DNA of 64,000 nucleotides, taken from positions 62,001-126,000 of the forward strand of contig JAGYIR010000010.1 in assembly GCA_018402525.1 (NCBI GenBank). Reading direction: 5' to 3'. How positions within the stretch are numbered: the stretch's first letter is position 1; each line of letters begins with the position of its first letter. The translations under genes were made by a program, and so were the position numbers. The notes beneath the pieces were generated by a model that ran no database searches, was not told where the DNA came from, and was given only the letters and a program-made list of their open reading frames with translations. Shown here piece by piece: positions 11,489 through 21,561 of this stretch. Source of the DNA: Crocinitomicaceae bacterium. Lineage in GTDB: Bacteria; Bacteroidota; Bacteroidia; Flavobacteriales_D; Crocinitomicaceae.

Positions 11489-11975
11489 ATGGGACAAGCA
11501 GACGGGGAAGATTGCCAGACTTTTCGTGGGAGCGCTTTTGAGTCTCGACCGAACGTAGAAGCGATAGATAAGCTTTTAAGAGAGCAGGAGTTCATAGAAG
11601 AAAGAAGAAGGGAAGAAAATTCGAAGAAATATATCCTCGATCAGGAAGTACGCCACTGCAAGAGTGTCACGGCATCAAATCCTCCACTGACATGTACATG
11701 TGCAATATGTGTAGGCAACGCTACTAAGTGAGCTATTGCATCAGGCATTAAAGAGAGTCCAAGAACTTGATTCGGAGATCGATACAACGATGTCTCAAAT
11801 CTTCGAAAGACAAAAGTACAACACAGCGGTAGAGGCTTTGTTCGATGAAGAAGCAGACAAGGGAAAGAAGATGAGCGAAACTCTCAAATCAATGACGATA
11901 CACGAAGATGAGCAATTGCGCCTCATTGATGCGATTGGTGAGCATCTAATCGATAGAGGGATTTCGATGAATTGA
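11489..11975 (+). CDS. Small coiled-coil protein of unknown function
   Basis: Two exons (11489-11647, 11745-11975) join in phase to give about 129 residues. The protein is charged, rich in Glu, Arg and Lys, and predicted to be almost wholly helical (for example IDKLLREQEFIEERRREENS), with no signal peptide, membrane segment or known catalytic motif. The size and composition are like many small axonemal proteins, but this is only an impression and I do not recognise the family. The stop lies 92 bp from the stop of the opposite-strand helicase, so the two genes converge. Confidence 0.55.
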
Positions 11976-12067
11976 TATTTGAATTGCAATGGTGTTGCTG
12001 GAGACTTTAATAGAGGCATACAGGATGCAATCTGAGACCAGCTTGATAACACATGCATGATTTCTTG

Positions 12068-13623
12068 TTACTCGCTATCAGAATCAAATGTGACCTTTGT
12101 AGCTTTTTGAGTGAAATCAACTTCTCTAAAATGTGCACCATATACTTTACTCTCTTTCTTTTTGACTGTGGTTCCAAATGCCAGAAGCTCCTCTGGGACT
12201 TTTTGATTGGCTTCTGATAGGACATTTATTAGTTCTCCTGCTCGAGGCTTATCCCTTGCCCCTACAAACATTGTGTGCGAAATTCCAGATTTTCCAGCCC
12301 TCCCAGTTCTTCCAATTCTGTGGACATAATCTTCAATTGTCAAAGGAAAAGAATAGTTTATGACAACCTCTACATTGGGAATATCCAGGCCACGCGCTGC
12401 CACATCAGTGGCCACAAGGAGAGGAATTTCTCCTGATTTGAATGATGAGACTGCTGCTGTCCTCTGCGCCTGGGATATGTCCCCGTGGACTGCCGCGGTA
12501 TTCCATCCCCTTCTTTGTAACAGAGACTCCACTCTGACAGCCTCTTTTTGTACAACACAAAGATCAGCACTCTGTTTTTTCTCGATGCATGGTATTTTTT
12601 CAGTAGATCATCTAAAAGACGATCTCTAACGCCATGTTCAACGACTTGGACTATTTGTTTCACAGTATGGCTAGCTGACAATTCTTCCGACCCCACAGTC
12701 ACTCTTGCTGGATCACACAAAAATTCAGATGCCAATTTTTGGATAGATGATGGCCAAGTTGCTGAAAACATCAGAGTTTGGCGATCTGCCCTGATACTTT
12801 GACATATACTACGTATATGCGGCTCAAATCCAAGATCTAGCATCCTGTCAGCCTCGTCAAGGACCAAGTATGATACCTCACTCAAGGAACAGGTTCCATC
12901 GCCAATCATATCCTCTAGGCGACCAGGTGTAGCTACAACAATACTCACCCCAGACTTTACGATCCTCGCTTGATCTCTTTTTGGCATACCACCAAACAGA
13001 CAAACGCATCTGATGCCAACTCTCTGTCCTGCATCCTCAAGTACAGAACCTATTTGCTGAGCAAGCTCTCGAGTTGGAGCAAGGACAAGAGCAACTGGGT
13101 TCCGACCATTGACGAGGCCGGCGTCTATTTGAGCTTTAATATGCTTGATGGCTGGCAATCCAAAGGCTAAAGTTTTGCCACTCCCAGTGGCTGCAATACC
13201 TACTAGGTCTCTTCCAGATAAAGCAATTGGAAGGCATTGTGATTGGATCGGAGAGGGCGTTGAAAAGTTTCTCACCGCATACAACTCATCATCGGATAGA
13301 TTGGAATACGCAAACTTGGAAATCGGCCTTATGTCACAATTTTTGACTGTGATTCTTCTGGTCTCTCTGAACTGACTCACCTCCGAATTCGCTGAATCGC
13401 TCACTTCTTCTGATTCAGTATACAAACTTTTAATTATCGGTTTACTTTCAGTCGCTAACCGCCTGTCTCCGACAAGGGCAAGAATCTTCTCGCCACCTGC
13501 ATGCTTGACCTTGGCCGCAAGCTGCGGAGTCTCAACCTTTGATCGCTTCTCTTTTCTCTCTTTCTTCTCCTTTGATGATTTTTTTGATTTTCTTTTCTTC
13601 TTCTTCTCAGAATCCTGACCCAT
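12068..13623 (-). CDS. DBP3: DEAD-box ATP-dependent RNA helicase, DBP3/RH5 type (frame interrupted)
   Basis: Nucleolar DEAD-box helicase expected to act in ribosomal RNA processing. The Lys-rich N-terminus ([20 protein letters not shown]) and the C-terminus ([12 protein letters not shown] ... KATKVTFD) match DBP3 and plant RH5. Motifs in order: ATGSGKT (I), PTRELAQQ (Ia), TPGR (Ib), DEAD (II), SAT (III), [12 protein letters not shown] (V) and [10 protein letters not shown] (VI). Translation from 13623 runs to about 12550 and then must shift frame: a run of five T on the + strand (12545-12549) encodes Lys codons in VLYKKEAVRVE, and one extra base restores the family sequence. The rest reads cleanly to the stop at 12068-12070. 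The gene is either functional with a sequence error or recently broken. Full length would be about 518 residues. Confidence 0.9.
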
Positions 13624-13863
13624 TTTGCCGCACTTGTCCTTGCACAGGGTTCTTGCCGTAGCCAAAGTGCAAACTATTTCAGCCCTTTGAAAATATCTAC
13701 ATGATGCAGGGACACAGAATGAATTCAAATTCAAAGTCATCTGACAATCATACAATTGGCAGGTTCGATGGAATAAAAAAGTCCAAGAGTAGAACTCACG
13801 CATGCACTGCTCACAACTCACGTTGAAGGGATTCAAATGATTTCCGCTACACACTGTATTGGT
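13624..13863. other. 5' flank of the DBP3-type helicase
   Basis: The reverse-strand frame stays open upstream of the helicase Met (to about 13854), but this region lacks the Lys-rich character of the N-terminus and has no family match. It is taken as leader or promoter. The LINE remnant begins immediately beyond. Confidence 0.35.
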
Positions 13864-15860
13864 TTAAAAGAATATATATATATATGATATTACATCAACG
13901 CCCCCTGACCAGGTCGCCTCGTGATCAAGCGGGATGCCTATGGTGGGGCATCCAGGGCTCCGTGAAAAGAAATAAGAAAACAAAAGGACAATGATAGAAG
14001 CAACGACGAACGTCAATCTGAATCTACTCGAGATTTGATAATCCACTTGAAATGTAACTGAGACTCTACTGAGAAGCTAAAGTCCGCTCACGTAGGTTCT
14101 ATGCAAGTATAAGCATGGTATAAGCATATTCGGAACCAGGTGAAAAAGGACTATCAAAGCAAGGGGCACAAATCTATCACTGTATCGAGTTACTGTTGAG
14201 GGGAAAACGGCGACACCAGAGGAGAGACCTCCCAGCACATTGCTTCCTGTGACCACTGAAGAGGGACTGTAGAAGCCATAGTAGGAGAGCCTTCCTCCAA
14301 AACGTGTGTGTAACACGCTAAAATGGATACGCAGACCTTGTGAGTCAGCTCTATGTAATAATCAATTGATTTGACTCTCTGGTTGCGCTGAGCCTTGTAA
14401 ATTGTCTTCCGAACTGTATCAATACTGTACGTCGTGGCAATGCATATCAAGGCCCAAGCATCCAAGGGATAATTGCCCCAGGGATGAACCATCCATATGG
14501 ATCTTATAATATCCTGAGCTGCCTGGAAATCTACCTGGAATAACTGTCTATATAAGGAGAGTGCGATGGTGCAATGGTAAAAGAAGTGAGCTCTGCCTGG
14601 TTGGACTGGACTAAACTGGCAAATACAGGGTTGATCAGTGTGAATCCTTTCACTGGTGATACCTGTCCTCATAATAGTTTCCCAGAAGGTGATTTTATAC
14701 GCTGACGGAATCGGAAGCCGAGAGAGTGGTGGTAAGATCCTATAAAGGGGGCGCCATCGGATAGGGTGCTGAAACGAGCAATCCTGAGAATCTGATATGC
14801 GTTTATCTTGTATTATTTCCAACCACTGTTGCCATCTAGAGTTTCTATCGGCTTGATGTCGTTCGGTAAGGAGGAGCGTTCCAAATTTAACTGTATAGTC
14901 TTCAAGCGGAATAGTTTTCCCACGACACTGCCACTGAGGTTGAACTTCTGGGGGCTGGAGGCATGGTAAAACTGCAGTTAGTGTCTGCAGAGGTACACCC
15001 AATTGCTTCAGGTGATACTCTGTATAGATCTTGCGCCATAATGTCCTGATCCAGGTTAAGCCGTCTGTTGCAGCCGGATGAAGGCTATGGTTGTTTCCAT
15101 GGACATATGTTAGTAGAGCCCTGAGCGGTGTGGGTAGACAGTGTATGTCTTCTGGTACTGCTTGTTGAAATTGTTTTTCCTTCAGGAGGAATATGTTCCA
15201 CACAAGTTGCACCCATATTTTGGATGTGCCCCTGGTAAAGAGTTGGCTAACCCACTTGAGATCTCTGGCTTGAAGGTGTTCCTTCAGAGGGAGGCATCCA
15301 AGACCTCCCATCTTAGTATTCGCTGGGAATATACTAGAACTCCAACCCGTCTTGGATGGTAACAAAGAACGCATAGCATGGTATATCTGCTCAAGGTGTG
15401 TCTCCAATGGGCGAATAATCTCAGCTCTATATAGTTAGAATATTTTATTATACTCGACAACGCAATGGTTGTGAACTTTACTACTCTGCCTAATTAGTCC
15501 ACTTGTCCAGGGTAGATCTTTAATCATCTGCTCATGGAGAGATGGGGGTATTCTTGGTTTGGTGGTGCATTACGAGGCCCTGGAAGTTCCCAAAGAGGCA
15601 AATAGTTCACACATTGAAGCAATGGATGAACGGCAGTGTATATTCTTGGGCACTCCCAAGATGGCCAGCTATGGTACTGTAACTCACACTGATTAATTCA
15701 TTTCCTGAATATTGAATCTAGAGAATAATCCAAAGGGACACTCGAACGTCAGACCCTGGACTGGATGACAAGTCGATGCATTCTGACGTGATCCCTCTGC
15801 AACCATTTTGAGACAGTATCACCTGCTGTCAGGAATGGCTGGGTAGTATACAGGCTTCAC
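13864..15860 (-). pseudogene. Decayed, 5'-truncated LINE-type non-LTR retrotransposon
   Basis: The longest surviving frame (14190-15407, minus) encodes the region after a LINE reverse transcriptase: IFPANTKMGGLGCLPL, HLQARDLKWVSQLFTRG, and near its end a zinc-binding-like segment (CICQFSPVQPG ... HFFYHC) like the zf-RVT domain. Upstream, conceptual translation continues to about 15840 in pieces such as LYRAEIIRPLETHLEQ, IKDLPWTSGL and LPLWELPGPRNAPP, with in-frame stops near 15439, 15690 and 15730 and at least one frame change near 15540. The reverse transcriptase core and endonuclease are absent, which is typical of 5'-truncated insertions. The element's 3' end probably lies near the (TA)n tract at about 13871-13886. 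It sits between the helicase and PDH genes and is not a working gene. Confidence 0.75.
13871..13886. repeat. Short (TA)n microsatellite
   Basis: An alternating AT tract of about 15 bp lies at the 3' (low-coordinate) border of the LINE remnant, where LINE insertions commonly leave a simple repeat or poly(A) tail. Confidence 0.45.
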
Positions 15861-15966
15861 TGTCCCGTCTCAACACCAAAGTTCAATATCTATATGGTAT
15901 TACAATGTACTCAACGGGAAAAGGTGATGCACATTCGGATAATAGAAAGCACATCTGTGTATGCAC

Positions 15967-17413
15967 CTATGATATATCTGCAGTTCCCGAGGTGAATCCT
16001 GGGTGTTCGTATCTGTATCGACCATCAGGGGCGATCCCGAAACCCTTTGGATCGGCGAAAACATTCTCCAAAAGTTGGCTCATATCAGGCTTTGGGGATT
16101 CATCGGCAAACTCCACAGCATCATCAACTTCGGCAAGCACGTCCTTCTCAATTGCATTTATCTCCTCTTCGGTGGCAATACCATTCTTCAACATGTAATC
16201 TTTCAAATGTGGAATAGGATCTCGCTTTTGATAATGTTCCTTTTCTTCCTTTGATCGCAATTCATCAGGATCTGCAAGGGAATGGCCTCTGAAACGATAC
16301 GTTTCGCATTCAATCAGAGTTGGGCCTTCACCTCGGCGAGCTCTTGCAATCGCTTCCATAGCTACTTCTCTCACTTTTAACACATCCATTCCATCCACAT
16401 GTACACCTGGCATGCCAAATGCATTTCCCTTTTTATAAATATGCGGTTCTTGGTCACCAAAAGAGCTTCCTGTTGCTCGTGCATGGCTCATACCAATTGC
16501 CCATTTGTTGTTCTCCACGACGAATATGCATGGAAGCTTGTACAATGAAGCCATATTCAAAGACTCGTAAAATTGTCCCACATTGCAGGTTCCGTCTCCA
16601 AAGAAGTTTACAGCCACGCTGTCGCAATCCTCCTCTCCAAGAACTCTTCTTCTGTAGGCACAAGAAAAAGCCGCTCCCAGCCCAACAGGAATACCCTCTC
16701 CGATGAAAGCATATCCACCCAGAAGGCCATTTTCCTTGTCAAACATATGCATAGAGCCACCTTGTCCACGGCATACTCCAGTCTTCTTTCCAAACAACTC
16801 TGCCATCACCTTCCTGGCAGATACACCTTTTGACAAGGCATGCACGTGATCGCGATACGTAGAGGACACATAGTCATCCTTTCGCAGACAGGCCTTGATC
16901 ACCCCTGCAGAAAGCGATACTCATGACATCATTCTATCAGTCACTCGAACCCAAACCTAGGTGGAAAAACGTACCAGTGGAAACGGCTTCCTGTCCCGAG
17001 TACAGATGCACAAAACCAAACATTTTCCCTCTGTAATACATTTGTGCACACATTTCCTCAAATTCCCTCCCAAGGAACATGTCTCTGTAGAGTTCTTTGG
17101 CATCTTCTGCGCTGATCTTCTGCTGTCCTTGAGACTTCTGCGGAGCAGCCGTTGCGTTGACTTTTGCGCTTGCTCTGACGGTCACATTTTTCCTTTTGCT
17201 GGGAAATCTGTTGGCCGTAGTTGCAATCGTGAACTGCGAAGGAACAGGCAGAACTGACACTTGTTGGCGCACCGAAGTGCTAGCACTCCTGGAAGTCACT
17301 GTGATGGGCCGCATTTCTGATGTGGCGCTGGATTGTATTCCACTTCGATCCAAATGTTTCAACAAATATTCTTGTTTGCTTTCCTTTATGAGTGAGCAAG
17401 CCATTCCAGGCAA
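15967..17413 (-). CDS. Pyruvate dehydrogenase E1 component subunit alpha, plastid type
   Basis: Thiamine-diphosphate subunit that decarboxylates pyruvate to feed acetyl-CoA to plastid fatty-acid synthesis. Two exons: 17413-16975 and 16904-15967, about 458 residues. The first 100 or so residues are Ser/Thr/Arg/Lys-rich with few acids, as in a chloroplast transit peptide. The mature part has the plastid-type signature [46 protein letters not shown], the thiamine-binding [10 protein letters not shown] ... NNKWAIGMS and [13 protein letters not shown]. The ending [18 protein letters not shown] is typical of plant and cyanobacterial E1-alpha. The start could instead be the Met at 17404. The gene is divergent from the SDR gene, sharing a 256-bp upstream region. 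Confidence 0.95.
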
Positions 17414-17669
17414 GTCATTGAGCGAACTCGTCCACGGTAGGGCACCGTGTCCTCGATCAACTCCTTCTTTTGAAGGGCACTGTAGCTGGGGTCTGGATTA
17501 TGGGGGGTACATGTCATCCCGGACCGGCGATGCCAGTGATGGGAACATGGCTCATGCCGTAACATGCTCGTTGGGAGGAAGACTCATGCGCGAATACATT
17601 CTCCTGTTGCAGATTACGGCGAATGAAGAGATAAATATTCTTGGGTACTTCTCCATTCTTTATCTAGGA

Positions 17670-18763
17670 ATGGAGAAGACAACCGCTTTAGTCACCGGAG
17701 GGACAAGTGGCATTGGGTATGCGTGTGCACTTCAACTGGCTAGCAGGGACATACGAGTTATATTAGGCGCAAGAGATAAAGAGAAGGGGGATAATGTGGT
17801 CAAGAGAATCAAAGAGGAGGTACACGGGGCAGATGTGCATCTTGGGCCTGTTTTGGACTTGTCCAAGCAGGATTCTATCAGGAACTTTGTGAGAAAGTAC
17901 AAGTGGCCTCTCCATGTTCTCGTGAACAATGCTGGCGTGAATTCATCAGATGATCAGCATTACCAAGGAATCGTTCCACATATTGTTCAGGTAAATTTTC
18001 TGGGTCCATTCTTATTGACGAGGTTGCTGAAGAGAAAGATGATGAAGCATGCAGGGAGAGCTTGCGTTCAATCCAGAGTGGTGAATGTTTCTTCTGTGAT
18101 GCATAGGTTAACGAAGTATCAAGGAGCAGAGTCTTTCTTAAAAGGATCCAATCCAGCCTCACTATATGCAGATAGTAAATTTGCTAATGTTTTGTTTACT
18201 TCAGAGCTTGACTCCAAGTGGGGCCCACTTGGGATACGATCAGTTGCAGTAGATCCAGGATCAGTTGTCACCGGAATCTGGAAAGGTAGCAAGTGGGAAC
18301 GCAGACCATGGTCTTGGATATTAAATAGCGTATTTGCTCCATCTAGTGACGGGGCAACATCTTTGGTTCACGCAGCCACAGTTGATCACAGTGAAAGTCC
18401 ACTGTATGGCCTACCAAGAAAAAGGCGAGATCGACAATCATGCAGGACAAACAGTAGCATATCTGCCATTAATCACTGTGAAGATAGCCCTAATTTTAGA
18501 TATTATGCAAGAGGTGCATTTTCCTGGCCAACATTGACAAACATGCCGAGCACAGCAACAGTACACAATCACGGAATCATTGCAAAGATGATGGCTTTCA
18601 ATGCACTAGTGCATGCTATGCTAGATTGGCCACTTGTAGACTTTCATTTAATAAATTGGGCTGCGAAACGATCCCGGTGCAGGCAAACAAAGCAGCTTAT
18701 GATACAGAGCAATCGGAGCAGTTGTGGAACATGTCAACCAACTTATTGGGACTGAAACAATGA
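17670..18763 (+). CDS. Short-chain dehydrogenase/reductase (retinol dehydrogenase/WWOX-like)
   Basis: An NAD(P)-dependent oxidoreductase of the classical SDR fold. The nucleotide motif TGGTSGIG lies 10 residues from the chosen Met; NNAG and the catalytic YADSK (YxxxK) follow, preceded by NVSSVMHR with the catalytic Ser. An apparent continuous frame runs to 18755, but a 47-nt intron (18636-18682, GTAGAC to GTGCAG) in phase 0 instead yields the ending AAYDTEQSEQLWNMSTNLLG, which matches the usual RDH-like tail. I therefore place the stop at 18761-18763 (about 348 residues). The substrate cannot be deduced. The open frame continues upstream of 17670, but the Rossmann motif fixes the start. The stop is 18 bp from that of the convergent CIAO2 gene. 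Confidence 0.85.
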
Positions 18764-18781
18764 CTTTGCCTTTGTCATCCA

Positions 18782-19391
18782 CTATGGCTGCCTGTTCAAG
18801 CATTTGGATACCATTGTGAGCAATGAAGGATTCTCTAGCGCTGCAGCCACCCGCTCTTTGTCATTCAGCTGCCGATTAACTGCAACCTCAGTTGCATGGC
18901 TCCCTGGGGAGAGTGTCACATCCAGTTTGAACCTTTCGGGTAGGCTTTTGGACAGTTTCACTCTAATGCATAGGCCAATTAACGTCGCCATGGAACAATG
19001 CTCAACAGTAGGAGTGAATTGTACTCGAACTGTCCCCAGTTTGTCGTCAACTTGGATGTCTTTATCTGACACAACGTTCAACTGTTCCAAAGAGTAAGGA
19101 TGTTCTGGGTCTACTATGTCTCTTATATGCTGCAAAATAAAATGTCACAGTCAAGCGCTCGTGATTTATCTCAAGGCATCAGGCAGACAAAATAAACTCA
19201 CATCATAAACTTCCTGAGAGTCAATCGTCTCTCGAACATCCTCCAGAATATTCTGGGTTCCACTCTCCTACTCATCAATGTAATTATTAGTTATAATAGG
19301 GAATTCAAAAGTGACAATGGCAGGAATGACGCACTCTTGTCGACGTTTTCTTCTCATGGATAATTGGACTGGGATTGATGAGCTGGTTCAT
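18782..19391 (-). CDS. CIAO2: CIAO2/MIP18 family cytosolic iron-sulfur assembly targeting factor
   Basis: Component of the cytosolic iron-sulfur targeting complex that delivers clusters to nuclear and cytosolic enzymes (plant AE7, animal CIAO2B). Exons 19391-19335, 19267-19202 and 19129-18782 give 156 residues, the normal family length. The N-terminus ([14 protein letters not shown]) matches the family, then [19 protein letters not shown], then [16 protein letters not shown] with the conserved reactive Cys, [16 protein letters not shown], and [10 protein letters not shown] near the end. An in-frame extension up to 19634 exists but lacks family similarity, so it is taken as leader sequence. 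FEN1 and other DNA enzymes are well-known clients of such pathways, but nothing here links the genes. Confidence 0.93.
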
Positions 19392-19680
19392 TACGAGTAT
19401 ATCTACTGGTTGATTTTTACATTTGATATCAATCTTTATAATATTAGATGAAGCACCATTGTGCATGTGCATCCTCTCAAGTGGAATTCCAGCATGGATC
19501 CAGACCATGTACCTCAAGGCACTTTGAATCACTCGATTCGAATCCCGGTGGTCGGTAACCCAATACTCTACCTCTAGTGTTGTTGACACGCTTAACATAC
19601 GGGCAAATTCTATGAGACTACCTAAAATATCCATGCTTTCAAGCGACGGCCACGTATTTCTGCTTGGAAATTCACACCCA

Positions 19681-21105
19681 TCAAGAGAAGTGACTTAGTG
19701 CATCTTTGAAGCTAACGCGCCACATGAAAGCCCTGCTTAAAACTAGTTCAATATCCCTTTCGGTCCAGTTTTCTGTTGGACAATGTTGAAGGAACATGAT
19801 GAGTTCTTGGAAATCTTTTTCTCTGAGTTCGGGAGTCCAGCTGAGAAGGAACGAGGACAAGACATAGATCAGAAAATCTTTGAGCTCCGGGCCCTCTGAC
19901 AGGTATGTATCCCAAATTCTTATGCCCAGGTTGAATGGAAGTTCTCTAAGCAGCAAACAGTTCACCCATCTAAATGCAAACTGCATGTAATGTACTCCTT
20001 CCAAAGAAAAATGCTTTGCTATGGACCCCTCAACCCTGGAGACGAGTTCCTCTACATGGAATAATGTCCTCTGAATCCCAGGCTGAGCATATGTGTAATG
20101 ATCTTGGATACCATCAAGCAGCTTGCATAGGCACCAGTACGAATCCGCTTCAATGTCTAATATTTCGTCATCAGAGAGTACATTCACATTCACATTCTCT
20201 ATGGCGCTGCAATTCCTCTCAGAACTGAAGATTGCCAAAAAAGGAGTTGCCAAATCATTTATTCCCTGAACATACCCACTGGCGGGATGTCGGATACCCC
20301 AAATGAGCAAAATGCGTTCCAATGACTTTTGAATTCTGCTCTGATGAAAAAATGGTACATTAGGCGCTGTCCTTGGTACATCAACCACAACTTGTCGGAA
20401 TGCACTCTCTTCATCACTTGCTTGTGAAACGCCTGATCCGTCCGGAATATCTGAGCTGGTCGCAATGCTATCATAGTAATCTGGTACAAAGTTCTTGTAC
20501 TCCTTGCGTTTTCTAATGAGAACCTGCTCTCGCAATTCTCTGTTTGGGGGAACATATCCCAAAAGCAAACGCCAGCATACAGGTCTAAATTCTGGTGGTA
20601 TACCGCTCCATGACAACTCGCGAAGTTGTTCAATATCAACAATCTGCTCACCCAATAGTTTTTCGAACTTTTCAGTTCTTGGAGCGCTCATGCTTCTGTA
20701 CGCGGACACTGAAACATCTTCTGACTGTCGTTCCAAGCTTGCCGAAATCATATCAGCCCTCGATGTGGTTGGATTGCGTGCATTACTGGGGCATGCTTCG
20801 CCAAGCATTGCGTCAGAAGAGTCTCTCCGAAGTTTCTACATCAAAATATCGATGACACGTGAAGCATACTCGTAGGTTCGCTGCAAACATGCCCATTTCG
20901 CAGGTGTGGGGACCTCGAAAGTCGATAGTTGCGTACTCACCTGCATATCTGACTCATTATCTTCATCTATAGTAGATCTATCACCGTAATCTTCATTTCC
21001 AGAGGTATGCTGGGCTGAGCTGAGTGTTTCCCCAACTGCTCGAGAAGAGTGTATTCTCCCAGGAAATCCCCTAAATTCTAAATTACTGCATTGAGATGCA
21101 CACAT
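19681..21105 (-). CDS. Rab GTPase-activating protein, TBC1D22-like
   Basis: A TBC-domain protein that stimulates GTP hydrolysis by a Rab GTPase at internal membranes. Two exons as modelled: 21105-20941 and 20835-19681, about 439 residues. The TBC domain begins at LRELSWSGIPPEFRPVCWRL. The arginine finger motif is VDVPRT (IxxDxxR type) and the glutamine finger is SGYVQGIND; the C-terminal part IRIWDTYLSEG and FLQHCPTENW is typical of TBC1D22. The N-terminal 130 residues are low-complexity and acidic/Ser-rich. The 5' end is unsure: a spliced upstream exon (donor at about 21186, acceptor at about 21084) is possible but lacks an ATG, so it may be leader. It is divergent from the kinesin gene. Confidence 0.88.
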
Positions 21106-21561
21106 ATTCGTTAATAAAATGATGATATGGCTGCATTTGTCAAATGGAAGTCTACCAGCAATCTAAACAAGCTCACAGGTACGTACCTGTGCCCTCCAAC
21201 GTTTTCGGGAGAGGAATCGCCCGTTCGTTGCGAATGTAATCCTTGCATACAAATATATCCGTATCTAAAAGTGCAGACTGCCGCACGAGATTTGTAGATT
21301 TGCCTAGACGAGCTCCCCAATGGAGACTCTCTCCATTGATCTGGAGAATTCAATGGAGGGACTCACAGGGATGCTGTTTCCTCATGAAACCTAGCGATCA
21401 ACGCTTTGAGGAAGATAGAAAGGAAATCATGTTTCATCTGATGTCTCTTGTTCATTCCTGTTGTTAGGCTACGGCAGAAATAATAAAGTCAACGTGGTTA
21501 CAACTCTCTGTGGGATAGAGTGACCTCTCACAGAATTTCAAGCCAAATTCTCCGGTGAAAT
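21106..21561. promoter_or_regulatory. Shared divergent upstream region of the TBC1D22-like and kinesin genes
   Basis: About 455 bp separate the two divergent starts. Part of it may be a non-coding 5' exon of the TBC gene (GTACGT donor near 21186). No TATA box or repeat could be picked out with confidence. Confidence 0.35.

Noticed and set aside
14190-15407. 405-codon minus frame as a functional gene
   Set aside because: It matches the C-terminal region of LINE reverse transcriptase proteins and is flanked by the same product broken by stops and a frame change.
17157-17669. Long in-frame extension upstream of the SDR gene
   Set aside because: It overlaps the PDH E1-alpha first exon in antisense, and the nucleotide-binding motif places the SDR start at 17670.
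19530-19570. GATTCGAATCCCGG as a possible tRNA T-loop
   Set aside because: No cloverleaf with acceptor, D and anticodon arms can be drawn around it.
19394-19634. In-frame 81-residue extension upstream of CIAO2
   Set aside because: Family members start at the Met of [10 protein letters not shown]; the extension shows no similarity and is probably leader.
20836-20880. Alternative acceptor giving an extra exon in the TBC gene
   Set aside because: The frame from 20880 meets a stop at once; the acceptor at 20837-20836 keeps the frame open.
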